A DNA stretch of 64,000 bases, taken from the NCBI GenBank assembly GCA_014529385.2, contig CM043960.1, positions 70,187,410-70,251,409 on the forward strand, in the 5' to 3' direction. Made by a program: the position numbers and the translations under genes. Origin of the DNA: Adiantum capillus-veneris (Eukaryota; Streptophyta; Polypodiopsida; Polypodiales; Pteridaceae). A model generated the notes under the pieces. It was given only the letters and a program-made list of their open reading frames with translations, had not been told where the DNA came from and did not search any database. Below, one piece after another: positions 22,818-35,254 of this stretch. Position 1 is the stretch's first letter; each line of letters opens with the position of its first letter.

Positions 22818-23357
22818 CTAGAGTACTGAAACCCCCACCGAAATCCCTTTTGAAATCAGAGAAATATCCGCAAGATATAAGGAAACCAAATCCGGATTAG
22901 CTTTGAGAAATTGTTCCTCTTCATCCTCTTCTAATCCTTCCACCATATTGACTGTTTCGGCTATCACCGGCCATGCTGCCTGAACTGGCTGTCTGCATGT
23001 TCCCAACATCACACGCACTTTTCTTCTACCCTTCTTTACTGTAAGCATATTTGCTTCCCAATTATGTTTTACCCTCGCTTGTCGTAACCAAGGTCTCCCC
23101 AAGATAATGTGATAATCCTAATTATGATCTTCAATATTCAAGACTACTAAGGAAACAACAAAGGATAAGCCCGCCACATCCAAAACAATGCCCCGAAGTA
23201 AACCCACTGGTTGCACTCTTCTTTGATCTTCCATGCGGACTACAAAGGGTGTAGGCTCCCAATCACTAAGACCAAAACTCTCACAAGCTGCTTGGGTGAT
23301 AATGTTTACTCCCGCTCCACCATCCAATAGTACCTTGTCAATGTATGTTCCATGGTA
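22818..23357 (-). pseudogene. Aspartic protease, element 3
   Basis: In frame with gag but separated by a TGA (23358-23360). Active site LDGGAGVNIITQ (about 23330-23290), with D-G-G as in element 1. A TAG at 23118-23120 interrupts before the LGRPWLRQ segment, which resumes at 23102. The C-terminal part is acidic (EEDEEEQF). Confidence 0.8.
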
Positions 23358-25016
23358 TCAAACTGAAAGCTCCGGAACGCGGGTATCCGTGATCCTATTC
23401 GCCGGAAACGGAACTGAATCATCCTCCTCGCTTTCAACTTTCCCAATGGCGACTTCCCTTAGCTCATTGGTCATTTGTCGCAGCAATGCATTATGGAAAT
23501 TTGGGACCACTTTCAACAATGAACCCAGAGGTACTTGAATTGGTGACATGAGGACCTCTTGCCAAACTGAATTCCAATCCTCCTGTTCTTTAATATCATT
23601 CTTATTTCCAGCTTTTCTTTCCTCTATTTCGAGGCCCACAGTCGATGGCATAGTCGATGTCGATGGTCCTGCTGTCTTCATTGATGGTGCGGATTGTGGC
23701 AACCAGGACACAGTTTTTTTCCGCACTTCTTCCTGAACCGTCCAATCCGGAATTTTCACATCGAGAGTTGGAACCACATTTTTACCCGAACGTGTGATTA
23801 ATGAAACCACTGGATCAGACTCCTCCAGTCCTTCAATCTGAACCATAGCCACACTAGGTTGTTTCCCTGCAACGCGTTCCTGCTTTTTTCGATCGTATTC
23901 CATAGCTTCAGTACACTCAGATCGCCAGTGTCCATCCCCCAAACAGAAAAGGCATGTCTTGGGGAGATTAGGATCTCGGCCACCTCTTTTGCGACCTCGT
24001 CCTCCCCCTTGACCCTGTACTCCTGCTGGACCTTGCAGAGGCATCTCTGATGTATGAGCATGAGCCATCGCCACAGCAGGCTCGTGTCCCTGCCCTATCT
24101 GTGGTTGTTTCCAGGTAGAAGAGTCCCCTCGACTCCGACGACCCCGGCCATTGAAATAACATTCCACTGTATTATGAGTATTGGTCGTGCAAATCGCACA
24201 CCACTTCTGATTCATTGTGCACTCTTGAGCCGCATGGCCCGGATTCAGACATTGGGTACACCATAGTTTCTTCAGACTTTTAGCCACCGCAGCTGATTCC
24301 GACGATCCGGATGAAACACCTTTCCCGTGACGCTGGGATTTTTTCCGTTGTGTCTCTTCCGATTCTTTCCCCGAATCGTTGTTGCCTGAGTCCGAGGAAT
24401 CTGATACTGCGGATTCCGACTCCGAACTATCACTGCCACTGTCTTGCGACTTGCGATGAGATTTCTTCCTGTCTTTTTTCTTTGACTTCTTTGGAGATTC
24501 TGTATCCTCTAAATCCTCTCCTGCTACTACCGCCCGAGCGATGACATTATCCAGTGCAGTACTTACCTTATCCACTGTTGCCATAGCCATTCTGAGATCC
24601 TTAGTGAGCCCCCGCAAAAAATAATCATTCAGCACTTCGGCTGCCGGCCTTTGTGCCTGAGGTACCCTCTGCAAAAGCATCCGAAATTTTGCAGCATAAT
24701 CCTCCACTGGCACTGACTTCTGTCGGAGCGTTCGAAGCTTCTCCAAATGTTGAGGGACTGTCTTTTCCGTTCGAAACCTTTGCAGAAACGCTAAGGATCC
24801 GTTGGCATACGTCTGGAAATGATCATCAGGGTATTCGGACAACCATTTTGCATCTTTCACTGAGAGTGTAGATTCAAACACTGATTGTTGATGAAGAGGA
24901 ATCACCACCCCAGGATGATTCAATCCATAAGCTTTATTGAATTGGCGCAAATGTGCATCAAGGTATTCACTCGAAATACCTCGAAACCGACTATACTTAA
25001 TCTGAGGATGAGCCAT
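23358..25016 (-). pseudogene. gag of element 3 with three CCHC knuckles
   Basis: The first ATG is at 25016 (MAHPQIKYSRF). The frame is open to 25319 with an Arg/Ser/Pro-rich stretch that has no ATG. The capsid-like domain includes LAFLQRFRTEK and VPVEDYAAKFRMLLQ. An Asp/Ser/Lys-rich linker follows. Three perfect C-X2-C-X4-H-X4-C knuckles then appear: CTQCLNPGHAAQEC, CAICTTNTHNTVEC and CLFCLGDGHWRSEC. Plant gypsy Gag proteins usually have one or two. The frame then runs to a TGA before the protease, so Gag and Pol were probably one polyprotein or were separated by readthrough. Confidence 0.87.
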
Positions 25017-25378
25017 CACCCCTTGCCCAACTGTTCCTCCTCCTCCCCGGAAAAGCTGACGAGCACTAGGAGGTGGAGACAGTGGTGGAGATACTCCCGG
25101 ACTGCTTACCGGAGACGGTGGTGGAGCAACCTGTGTGGGTGAGGGTGAACGTACGATAGGAGGACATGACTGACTGCGCGGAGTACGTCTCGCTCGCCAC
25201 AACCGCCTACCACGCACCGGGCTTGGTGATGGAGATACAGATTCCTCAATCTGCGGTGAAGAAAAAATAAATTCATCTGAACTGCGTCTCCTCCGTCGTC
25301 TTCCTACAATTGGAACCACAGGGTCAGGCGGACCCTACAACCTAGTGTGGATGCATATTCATCGCAGGCCGTCCATCA

Positions 25379-25394
25379 CGCATCGTGGTCGCCA
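25379..25394 (-). other. PBS, element 3
   Basis: The minus strand reads TGGCGACCACGATGCG two bases after the LTR end. It resembles the 3' end of an arginine tRNA (inference from memory of the acceptor end). It differs from the sites in all other elements of the window. Confidence 0.65.
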
Positions 25395-25396
25395 GA

Positions 25397-25789
25397 TGTA
25401 ATGGCTATTGCCCACACAGGAGCGAAAGGCATTACGGGAATGATTACCCGCAACTAGATTATGTGAACATCAACATATAGAATGACAAGAGAAGGAAGTA
25501 CACAGTACACAGGCATAGAACACCTCTCGCTTCATTCATGTATAATCCAAACTCCGAGTTACAACAGTAGATGCCATGAATATCATAGAGATTGGTTAAG
25601 TTACATCAAAAGACAGGTATGCCCCTCCATATACAACCGTTGCTCCAGCGCAGATCGGGAACGGTGCACACACTCTTGTCCCATGATATCCCGTGAAGAA
25701 CTGCCGCTACGGCCTCCACATACCGCATGACTCCTAATCCGCAGTGTTCAGATCTCCGCAGGACCGCATGTGCAGCTAATGCCGTAACA
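25397..25789 (-). repeat. 5' LTR of element 3
   Basis: A 393-bp partner of 17163-17563, followed directly by the target duplication GGTCC and satellite. Confidence 0.93.
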
Positions 25790-26425
25790 GGTCCACCACT
25801 TGTCCAAGCTTTACTCTCATATATAAAAGGAACTTCTGGTTTCAAGCTCCACCACTTGTCCAACCTTATTTCCATTAAAAGAAGCAAGAGCTACTTGTAC
25901 ATTGAGTACCAAGGCCCTACAATAGTTCACCTTGTACATTAACTAGGTCCACCACTTGTCTAAGCTTTACTCTCATATATTTTGGTTTTGAGATCCATCA
26001 CTGTCCAACCATACTTCCATTGAAAGAAGCAAGAGATACTTGGACATTGGGAACCAAGATTCTACACCACCTTGGACACTGGCCATTAAAACTAGGTCCA
26101 CCACTTGTCCAAGCTTTACTCCATTTATAAAAGAGACTTTTGGTATCAAGCTCCACCACTTGTCCAACTTTACTTCCATTAAAAGAAGCAAGGGCTACCT
26201 GGACATTGAGAACCAAGGCCCTACAATAGTTCACCTTGTACATTAACTAGGTCCACCACTTGTCCAAGCTTTACTCTGATATAGAAAGGGACTTTTGGTT
26301 TTGAGATCCATCACTTGTCCAACCATACTTCCATTGAAAGAAGCAAAAGATACTTGTACATTGGAACCAAGAAACTACACCATCTTGGACACTGGCCATT
26401 AAATCTAGGTTCACCACTTGTCCAC
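25790..26425 (+). repeat. Satellite array, block D
   Basis: Two dimers in phase with block C across element 3. It stops about 18 nt into a half-unit where element 4 begins. Block E resumes about 20 nt before the end of such a half-unit, so about 115 bp of satellite is missing at this junction. Confidence 0.9.
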
Positions 26426-26447
26426 CAACGATGGGACTCCCAACATT

Positions 26448-26465
26448 TGGCGCCGTTGTCCGGGA
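26448..26465 (+). other. PBS, element 4
   Basis: TGGCGCCGTTGTCCGGGA, close to the Asp tRNA-type site known from Tat and Athila gypsy elements. It sits two bases after the LTR remnant ACTCCCAACA. Confidence 0.82.
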
Positions 26466-28160
26466 CGATGGCTTACACTAGTGTAATTGTGGCACAATCG
26501 GATGTGTTTTCTCACTAGTTTCACTACTAATTTCACTTGTGTGTTTATGTTTTTGTGGATTTTGGATATGTGTGCATGAAGAAATGTGTTCATAATTCCC
26601 TAATTTGTCACCGTATTTTGCCAATTGTGTGTTTATACACTCTAGTTTCACACTAACCCCTTGCTAATTTCACTAATTTTTGCTAACTTATTAATTTGCT
26701 ATGAAGGATTGGAGCATTCAACCGTCAATCGATCTTCTTTGGAAAGGTAATCAAGGTGGTATTCTCAACCTCCCTAGAATCTAAAGATGTGTAGAATTGT
26801 GTAGAGATCCCCCCATGATGCGATGCAATGTAATGTTGATGCAATGCAATGTTGATCCTATGTTGGATTGAAATTTTTTGGATTGATCGTTTTCATGCCA
26901 TCGTAATGCCGAAATTTTTAAGATTTGGTGGCGTATGAATTTGACAAGTTTCAAATAATAATTGGCGATTGTACATATCTAATTGGGTGCCTAATTTAGT
27001 TAATTGCATGCTTGGATGGTCAATTCCAAGTGTGTGTGCATTTTAATTGAGTGTGAGTATGCTTAATTTTAGGTGTGTGTGCACTATTTTGCCCATGTTT
27101 ATGCACTTAAAAATCAATGTGTGCTTAATGATTTTTCAATTATGATGGTTGATTTGTGTTGTGGTCATGCCCAACTAATGATTTGTGAAATCATATTGCA
27201 ATTTCGACAAGATTAACCCTTTTGTGTGCGCACCTAAAGATTCGTAAAAATTGTATATTAAAAAAACAAAAAGAAAATTTAAAAAAATCACAAAAGACCT
27301 TTAGATATGACAAAAAAGAATAAAAATTTTCAAAAATCCAATAAAAAATGGAAAAAAGATTAGAAAATCACAAAACTAGAAAAACTCACCAAAATTCATT
27401 AAAAAATAAAAAAACTCATAAAATTTTTAAAAAAGGCAATAATTCACAAAAAATCTAGAAAATTTACAGAAACTCATAAAAAATTCATAAAAAATTAAAG
27501 ACACAAATAAGTCACAAAAATAATAAAAAATCCAAATAAGTCACAAAAAATTCTAAAAAACTTAAAAAATTAACCAAAATAATAAAAAAACTCAGAGAAA
27601 TTCATAAAAATTCAAAAATTTATGAAAAAATCTCAATAAATCAAAAAATCTATAAAACCTTCAAAAAAATCACACAAAATTTAAAAAATTACCAAAAAAA
27701 TTTATTAAAAATCAAAACTTTTCAAAATAATTGAAAAACATTATAAAAATACAAAAAAATAGAAGATTCAAAATTTCATAAAAATTAAGAAAAATAAAAA
27801 GAAAATCATTGAAAGAGTAAAAAAAAGCCAGAAGGAGGGCAAAAAGTAAAAAAACAACACCGAAAAAAACACACTGTCGAGAAATTACACCGAGCAAAAG
27901 TGAGCAAAAATCGAGAGCAACACCCACGAAAAATTGATCAAACAACGAAAGTCAGAAATAGCAAAAGCAAAGCAGAAAATTACACAGTGCACAAGCGAAC
28001 CAGAGATCAGTCGAAGAAAGTGAGAAAATAGTCAACTCAAAGCCGTGAGCGGTAGACAAATTTCTAAATTTATCAAAATTAAGCTGAAAATCAATCAATC
28101 ACGAGGGATTGCAGATTAGGCTATTCATAGCTCAAATTTTCATCCTTTCAAAAGGTTGCA
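26466..28160 (+). other. Leader of element 4 with A-rich tract
   Basis: No supported ORF. From about 27250 to 27900 the plus strand is extremely A-rich, built from degenerate words such as TCATAAAAATT and TCACAAAAA. The minus-strand frame at 27712-27945 is a low-complexity Phe/Leu product. Confidence 0.55.
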
Positions 28161-29395
28161 ATGAATTTTGACACTCTCAGGCTAGAGTTAATCAACTCTT
28201 GTGAGTCTGAAGAGCAATCAACTGCAAAAGTGCTTTGGCTAAATCAGTTTTATCAAAACCGGGTAGCAAAAATTCTGCTAATCAACACCAAAATCTGCTA
28301 GGAGACGGTTTTTACAGAACTAGCCGACATGGACTTAAATCGAACCAAGAGTTCAAGTACAATAGAGCAAGCTAGTAGCAGTGGCAACACAGATACAACT
28401 ACAATAGAGCAGATTTTATAGCTATATGGCTACAATGGGGATAAATTTTTGTACACAGATACAGAAGGTCATAGGTATCTTATGAGCAGTAAAAGCAGCA
28501 CAAGAGCCAAGATCCTATTGATCAAAGTAAATCCAGATTATGATAACTCCCAGATGCTCAAAGACTTCAGTGGATCCAGGTATTGCAAGCTCAAAAATGA
28601 AGTGTAGATAAAAGTTCAGAAAGTTAACCCAAGTGGTTATCCAAAAACCTACACAAGTCCGCAAAGCGTCCATTTAGTGCATATGCAATCAGGATCATTG
28701 TACATGGATTACAATGGTGAGATCTATAGTGAAGAACCTAAATTGCAAGATCCAACAAATCAACCAATAGAAGCCAGTCTAATTGGAGAAAAAGACGATA
28801 CATAGGTCAAGATGGAGCATTCTACAACTTGATGCTGAGTGTTCTGAAAGAAGATGACAACAACTTGAAAAGCATAGAAACAAAATCTTCTCAGCTAGAG
28901 CTTGACATGACTAAACCAAATGAAATACCACCATTCATGGCATATTGCTCAGATTGTGGACAAAATTGTGGACATTTTTCTGAAGATTGTCAACGAAATC
29001 CAGACAACAGGGACATATCAACTGCCAAGCAAGGTATAGAGAAAATTGGAAATGCGAATCTTGATGTAAGTGCATGTAGCTTGTCACTTTTAATGCAATT
29101 AGATGATTTTTCATTACCATTAGAAGCACCAATAAAAGCACTGCAAGTTCAAAATCAGCATAAAGATGCACAGACACCTGAAAAGCTTAAAATTGGTTCT
29201 TTGAACAACAAATTCCTGCATGAATTTAGTCAAGGTGTTCAAATATCATTGAAGGTTGAAAAGACTGTTAGGTTTGCAAATGATTATGCATCCACTGCCA
29301 CAAGTGTGCAATCATTCACGAGTCTAAGGGATACATCAAACAAAATGCTATTAGCATTGTATATGGTATACATTATTCATATGCACACTATGTAG
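28161..29395 (+). pseudogene. gag-like region, element 4
   Basis: A frame from ATG 28161 (MNFDTLRLELINSC) continues with three stops to about 28800. A second frame (28829-29395; its first codon is TTG) has a knuckle-like motif CSDCGQNCGHFSEDC, which is C-X2-C-X5-H-X4-C with one residue more than the usual CCHC. No standard capsid domain is recognised. The segment YGYNGDKFLYTDTEGHRYL is readable around 28420-28480. Assignment to gag rests on position after the PBS and on the knuckle. Confidence 0.55.
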
Positions 29396-29429
29396 ACAAA
29401 AAGGGAAACTGTACAAAAAGGATCAACCA

Positions 29430-31366
29430 ATGTTTGAACGGCCCACATACCAACTCATAGAAGTGCGTCCAATGATAGATCAGAAAGGATGGTTCATTTC
29501 AGAGGAAAGAATCTATTATAGCCCATCCTCTCTAGAGCTGAAGGATATTAACCGAGTGAACCTAGAAATCTGTTTAGAGCCAAACTCTCCACCATTCAAA
29601 ATCAAGCTTCGACATTGTAGCCAAACGAGCATATACTTTGACCAAAACAGTTGTAGATATAGACAAGAGTCTAGCATTATGATGCCTTGGTTTCTGAAAC
29701 CACAGAAGCTCATATCATAGGAGACCCATTGGATAGACAATATCAGGGAAAAAATAATGCTATTTATAGCTTAACTTGGGGAGAATAATTTGTCATGTTT
29801 CACAAAGATACATAAGAAACTATGCAGAAGGTTTACAGATGCCAAATGTCAACAATGCTATCCAAAGTGTACTTTCACATTCCCAGAAGGTGAGATTAAA
29901 CCAGAGCCAAACAATTTTGAGCGCTTACAATGAAGCAAGCTATAGTGATCACCCTAGGAAGGGGGGAGCTGTAAATTCATCAAGCTCAGCTTATGTACCA
30001 AGAAATGCTACAACAATTAGAAGCCCTAGAGCTTCTAGACAACAGACCCCTTCAAAGCAAAAACCATTGAAAGATCATATGGTTGTTGGAAGTTTCCAAT
30101 TGACCTAGGTTCCTTCAAGATCTGTAGTCAAATGCTTATATGAAGATCACCAGGGATAAAAGTTTCAGCTGATTTCCACAAGTCAAAGTCAAAAGTCAAA
30201 AAATCCAATAGTGTTCAAACAGCTACATGTGATCAAGCTCACATATGCATATCAAGATGCACATGGTAATGAATATCGACAAGGTCATGATTTTGTACAA
30301 ACCCCTATGGATGGTAAGACTAAAGTCAAAGAGTATCTGAAGATGATGCAAAGCCTCAAGCTGTCAAAACAGGTGACGAAAAAGTCAAATTCAATAGAAG
30401 CTAAAGTCTGGAAGGCTACACAAAGGTCACCATCAAAATCTCCTCCGAAGAGACAGATTTTGCCAAAAAGTATAGTGGATCTTTTAAGATCAAAGTTTAC
30501 TCAGATGCAGGTGGACAATGCTCATCAATTGCAACCAAAAGGTGCAATATTACAACCAATGGAGTCGACGTCACCGGAAGCAAGTGATCAAAGCAAAGAA
30601 AATGTAAATAAAGCTCAACCAAAGGATGCTACCACAGCAAAAGTAGTCAATTTAGACATGAATCCTAAGAGGATCAAGTGCAACATTATTGGTGAAAATG
30701 AAGAAAATCTATCAAGAGAAGTAAAGATAGATTTTCAGTTAGACAAGAACCTCATGTCCTTTTGCACTTGGAAAAGATGTGGCCAACCACAGCTGGAAGA
30801 TGCTCCTAAAATTGTGAGCATATCTGGAAGCAAACGAGCATAATGCTAGGGAATCATCTCCACCACCATTGAACTAAGTTCATAGATCATCATAGCTCAA
30901 TCCCATGTGATCACAGCAAAAGATATGCCAGACAACATCATAATGGGAATGCCAATGGCCCAGAAGATGTTAGAGATACATAATGCAAATGGAGTCTTCA
31001 GAGACAACAAAGAATGAAGACCAAGATTGGTCACCCGCGGATGACAGCACAAGGCCCTCAAGCACAGTTCAAATGGAGATTTATATCAAAGTAGATCGTA
31101 TTGAATATGATTCATCTCCATCAAACAAAACTTTAGAAGAGCTTAAAGAAAATCAGGCAATAGCAAGTGCAGATCAAACAGAACAAAGAGCAACCATGAA
31201 AGCTATTGAGCAAAGAATGCCACCAAAGCCAGAAGTTAAGAAGATCGGGGTTGCAAACAACCAGGAGGAAATAAGAAGTCCAAAGATCCAGACATTGTCA
31301 GATGAATCAGCTGCTATAAGCCAGATTGGAAAAAAAAGTTTCAAGCTACCCTCTATAGAGACATAG
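29430..31366 (+). pseudogene. Charged linker ORFs, element 4 (unknown)
   Basis: Four open pieces: 29430-29720, 29776-30108, 30211-30843 and 30983-31366. The third has LTYAYQDAHGNEYRQGHDFV and a Lys/Ser/Pro-rich segment (SPSKSPPKRQ). The fourth is acidic. They lie between the gag-like and protease-like parts and were probably one polyprotein. No domain is recognised. Confidence 0.45.
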
Positions 31367-31429
31367 TTAGATCAAGATGAGGCCACGGCAAGAGCAGGAT
31401 GAAGATCTTCAATAGAACCAACAATGAGA

Positions 31430-31766
31430 ATAGCTATAGTTCTCAGCAGTACAAAAGGAGAAAGTGTCAGATGCAATGCGCTACTAGATAAAGAGGCAAA
31501 GTACAATATGGTTGCATAGAACATCCAGAGTATTCTAGAGATTACTCAAGACAAGCTAGATGATACAAAAATCATGGGTAAGACTGCAAGTCAAAAAGAA
31601 ATGGTTGCTACCCTTAGGATCCAAAATCATGAAGAGTAGGTAAAGTTTCAGGTGAAGCCTTGAAAGGAAATGCTTGCAGATTTCATCCTTGGACATCAAT
31701 GGTTAGCTCAACACAAAGCCTACAAAGAAGATAAAATGCTAATACTCTCTTTTCCAAGAGGTAGCT
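31430..31766 (+). pseudogene. Retroviral-type aspartic protease remnant, element 4
   Basis: Readable in frame: VRCNALLDKEAKYNMV, matching the A-L-[IL]-D-[TS]-G-A pattern of retropepsins with the T-G replaced by K-E, then about 60 codons later DFILGHQWLAQHKA, the usual second protease motif. Several stops interrupt it. The active site would be dead as written. Confidence 0.6.
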
Positions 31767-31789
31767 AGCAACATTTACAGGTACCGTTA

Positions 31790-32850
31790 ATGCTAGATTC
31801 AGAGTTGCAGAAGTTACAAGAATCAAAGACAAATCTTGCAGACAAAGGTAAAGCTAAAGTGGAACTTCCACCAATTAGCAAAGAAGGTGTGACATTGTAC
31901 GCCTCTACATCAAAGACCCCTCATGGATCAGATACTTCTAGCAAGTCAGGCTTTCAAAACTTAAAGTCAATTGCTGACCCAACTAAAACCTCTAAGGAGC
32001 CACCCAACAAATCAAAGGTATATCAGCCAAAGTACTCAAGAAAGCAAAGGAAAGTCAAGGAAGTGTTTGTTCTGGGCAATTTAGTCAAAGTCAATGATCC
32101 GGTTTGGATTAAGAACAAGAATTCAACACAAAAAGACAAACACATGGGATGGATAGCATCACAATGGAGCTTAAAAGAATAGGAGTACTATAGAGGTAAC
32201 AGATAGATATGGGTGAAAAAACCGAAGGTTAGAGAATATGAAGTAACATCAATTCCCTCCCAAGAAAGAAGGCCCACAAGATATCAACCTCGACAATATC
32301 CTACAATACCTAAAAAGCAGGTACACAACAGAACAACATTGAAAGATGTTGAAGTCTAACACACCTCTCAAGAGGATACAGAACAGAGATGGATCTCAAA
32401 GAATGTTCCTCTCAGACAAGTATTCTACACAGGTTATAAAAAGATTTGGCTACCAATCAACCACAAGTTAACTACAACTACACCAGACCTGCATAAAGAT
32501 CTCAAGAACTCAACAAGACCTAGAGCAAAGCAAAGTCAACAAAGGAGTTACAAAAATCATCAAGAGATTTGGATTCCTAAGTCTTCCAATAAACCGAGTC
32601 AAAAGCCAGATGACGACAGCCAACAGAGGCCTACAACAACATCAAATAATCCTATCAAGAGGCCTAATTGGAGAATCAAACAGATAATGGAGTCTTCACA
32701 GTCAAAGAAGGACGACCCAACGAACACGAATGCAGATTCAAAGAAGATAAAAGAGGTATGGCAAAAGAAACCTTCAATGCCAACTTGGTCCTTTCACTAA
32801 TCCTCTTTTTGAGGATTCAAGCTTACTTTTATGTGAAGAAATGTTTGTAG
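31790..32850 (+). pseudogene. Basic Pro/Lys/Ser-rich ORFs, element 4
   Basis: 31790-32182 is an open frame of 130 codons, lysine-rich, with VFVLGNLVKVNDPVWIK near the end. The same style continues with stops to about 32810 (RPTRYQPRQYP, WIPKSSNKPSQKP). It occupies the place where RT would lie but has no RT motif. Function unknown. Confidence 0.45.
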
Positions 32851-33810
32851 TAAGCACAAGAATGTGAAAAGTCAAGTCGCCAGGGTGCAAAAAACACTCT
32901 TTGGCATAGTTAGAGTCAGTTGTTGCTGAGACATAAAATGAGCAAAGCATTAGTCCCAAAGCTTCAAGTCATATTAAACTATGTGCTAAGATCGTAGTTA
33001 TTAGGGTTATGCTCAAGCTGGAAGAGTTGAGCATATCTAAGTCATTTTGCTCATGCTGGATATAAGAGTCAAAGTCTATTAACTTAGAATTGGTGGAGTA
33101 TCATAGAGTTCAATACTCACGCACAATGCACAATAAGATGAGACCACATATCCTCGACAACAAAAAACATTCTTAAAGGGGTGCCAACTTGCAAATCCAT
33201 GTCATGTGCGTTTATAGCTACACCACCTTTCTGAAGAACCCCTCAAAATATTTCTTGCACAGCATATTGTTTTCCATGCTTTCTGTGTATGCATAGATAG
33301 GATGTCCCATTATTGGACATATGCATTAGACACTCTTTTTGCTTCCACCTATGCACCTTGAGGGTACTACAACAAGCAACCAATGTTCCATCATGCTACC
33401 CTTTCATATTTGTTGCCTTTTTTATTCCATATCTATCAACAAATAATCCCTTGAGTACTTTATTAATATTTCCCATGCTAGTAAGTACTCTAATCATGTG
33501 CGTATCCCAAAGGCACCTTTTTCCCACTGGGTTTTTTTCCTTTGGTCATCCAGATATTAGACCCTAATTTAGAACCTCACCATTCTATTTCCCTTGTACA
33601 TACTTTTCATAAATAAACAGAAGCCTCATCATTATGCTATTACAACGGAAAAGTGCAACATCATCTCTCACAATAGACATATTTGGACCACTAAAGCTGA
33701 TGCAACAAATTCAACAACCTGAAGATGATCAGCCCATCAACAACCAATCAAAAAACCTTCCACAACCTCCACGGACACTTTTCAATAGTGCTCAAGGACG
33801 GCCACTAAAA
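32851..33810 (+). other. 3' noncoding region, element 4
   Basis: Small open frames (33313-33567, 33634-33849) without family features. Nothing else recognised. Confidence 0.45.
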
Positions 33811-33824
33811 TCAAAAGGGGGGAA
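33811..33824 (+). other. Polypurine tract, element 4
   Basis: TCAAAAGGGGGGAA directly before TGTTAACC, the LTR start. Confidence 0.75.
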
Positions 33825-34108
33825 TGTTAACCGAGTCAACGTTAGTTAATAGAAGCTGCTAAAGGCCCGAGCGTTACGGATGCATATCAAAGATCAACAG
33901 GAAGAAGTAGTAAAGATTGGAGTTACACATTTTTCCAAAATGGTCATTTCCCAATTTATTTCAAGCCATTGTAATATTTTAATGTGTTACGGGCTCAATG
34001 GGAGTTCCAAGCTATAAAGAGCAGGTCAGTAGTGTGCATAAGTAGTAAATTTGGTAAGTGGTGGAGCCCTAAAGGCCTTGGGCGCCCGGACATTCCATAT
34101 TTTTATTA
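33825..34108 (+). repeat. 3' LTR of element 4, first part
   Basis: Starts TGTTAACCGAG after the PPT; the other LTR part ends CCCAACA, giving TGTT/AACA termini. A TATAAAG is at 34013-34019. It is interrupted at about 34108 by the inverted-end insertion. Confidence 0.65.
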
Positions 34109-34385
34109 GGAAATTTGGGAGGTTATTTGGAGGGCCTTCTAAGAAAATATAATTTTTGCCTTCTCTCTCTAGAAAATTGGTGTGGTAAAAGAAAAGGTGT
34201 CCTCATCAACCGTTCAAAAAGTGTACTTCCAAGTGGATTCTTTTCACAGAGTCATAACGGCCGTAATGATTGATGGAATGTTCCTTTTCAGTTATATTGA
34301 ATGCACGTCGTCATATTGGAAGGAGTTTCTTTTACATACGATAGTATGCAGTAGATAGTCTAGGGAGTAATGGCGCTATACTCTT

Positions 34386-34763
34386 TTGTTTCTTGCTTTT
34401 CTTGACTGTGTATTCATGGATTCTTCAGCCACCACCTCAAACCTTCTCACTAAACGTCATAAATATCATCTACACGTTGATTTGAGTCCTGAATATGAGC
34501 CTTTATGCAAGCGAAGTAAAACAAACACAACATTATCACAAACGAAGAAAGCAAGACTCAGAGTAGAAGGAGCAAAACAAATAGACTTATGGACAAATGG
34601 ATCCCTCTATCCTTTGAATCCTATGACCAATGCCTCCTTTGCATTTGTAGATCCGACTACTTTATTGACCTTTGCAGGTGACGGACAAAATGGTTTACTT
34701 GGCTATTGCAAAGCTCTAATTGGAAATCAGAAATTCAGAAAAGCATGGTTCACCATCAAGTAA
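34386..34763 (+). pseudogene. Unknown ORF, left part of DNA transposon
   Basis: An open frame of 125 codons; the likely ATG lies a few codons in (MDSSATTSNLLTKRHKYH). Contains a basic cluster (CKRSKTNTT) and LWTNGSLYPLNP. No known domain; possibly the N-terminal exon of the transposase region that follows. Confidence 0.35.
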
Positions 34764-35254
34764 ATGAGATTATACGACTTTCTACTTTGCATTGTGAGGA
34801 CCAAAAAACCCTTTTGCAGTGCACACAAGAACTATAGATATTGCAAGAAAAAGTGTATAACTTACAAAGGAAAGATACAAGCTTGGGTGCTCGTCTGCAA
34901 AAGAAGAGACTACGGAATCTTGAAACCTTGAAGGTTGGCTCTGGAGGTCTCAAGAAAAGAATACAAGCATTGAGGTCAGGATTGTGAACCTTTTATATTA
35001 TTTCAGCTATACATTTTTTTTTCTTATGTCTGTTATATTTTCTATGTAGACATGCTATATATCCAGACAAAGAAAATATAGATCCAAAGGCGAATGTAAG
35101 AAAGTAGTTGAAGCCTTTGATAACAAGTGGTCTCGCAAAGGATATAATGCATGACAAAAAGTATAAGGTTTTGCAATGGGATGTTGTTGACCATTTTATT
35201 ACAAAGAGTGTAGTGCCTGCAAGTGAAATATAGGGCACACTTGACTCACTTGGT

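Larger units (their letters stand above)
17163..25789 (-). mobile_element. Element 3: gypsy LTR retrotransposon with extra 3' ORF
   Basis: An 8.6-kb element with short LTRs and a perfect 5-bp target duplication GGTCC (17158-17162 and 25790-25794) in the satellite. Minus-strand order: LTR, PBS, gag with three zinc knuckles, protease, RT, RNase H, integrase, an additional ORF of about 550 codons, LTR. It has a single RNase H and no visible chromodomain, so it is neither Tat-like nor a clear chromovirus. The extra ORF after pol is in the position of the env-like ORF of Athila elements, but lineage assignment needs a tree. Its LTRs differ at about 24 of 393 positions by eye, making it older than elements 1 and 2. 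Frames are broken by several stops and shifts. Confidence 0.92.
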
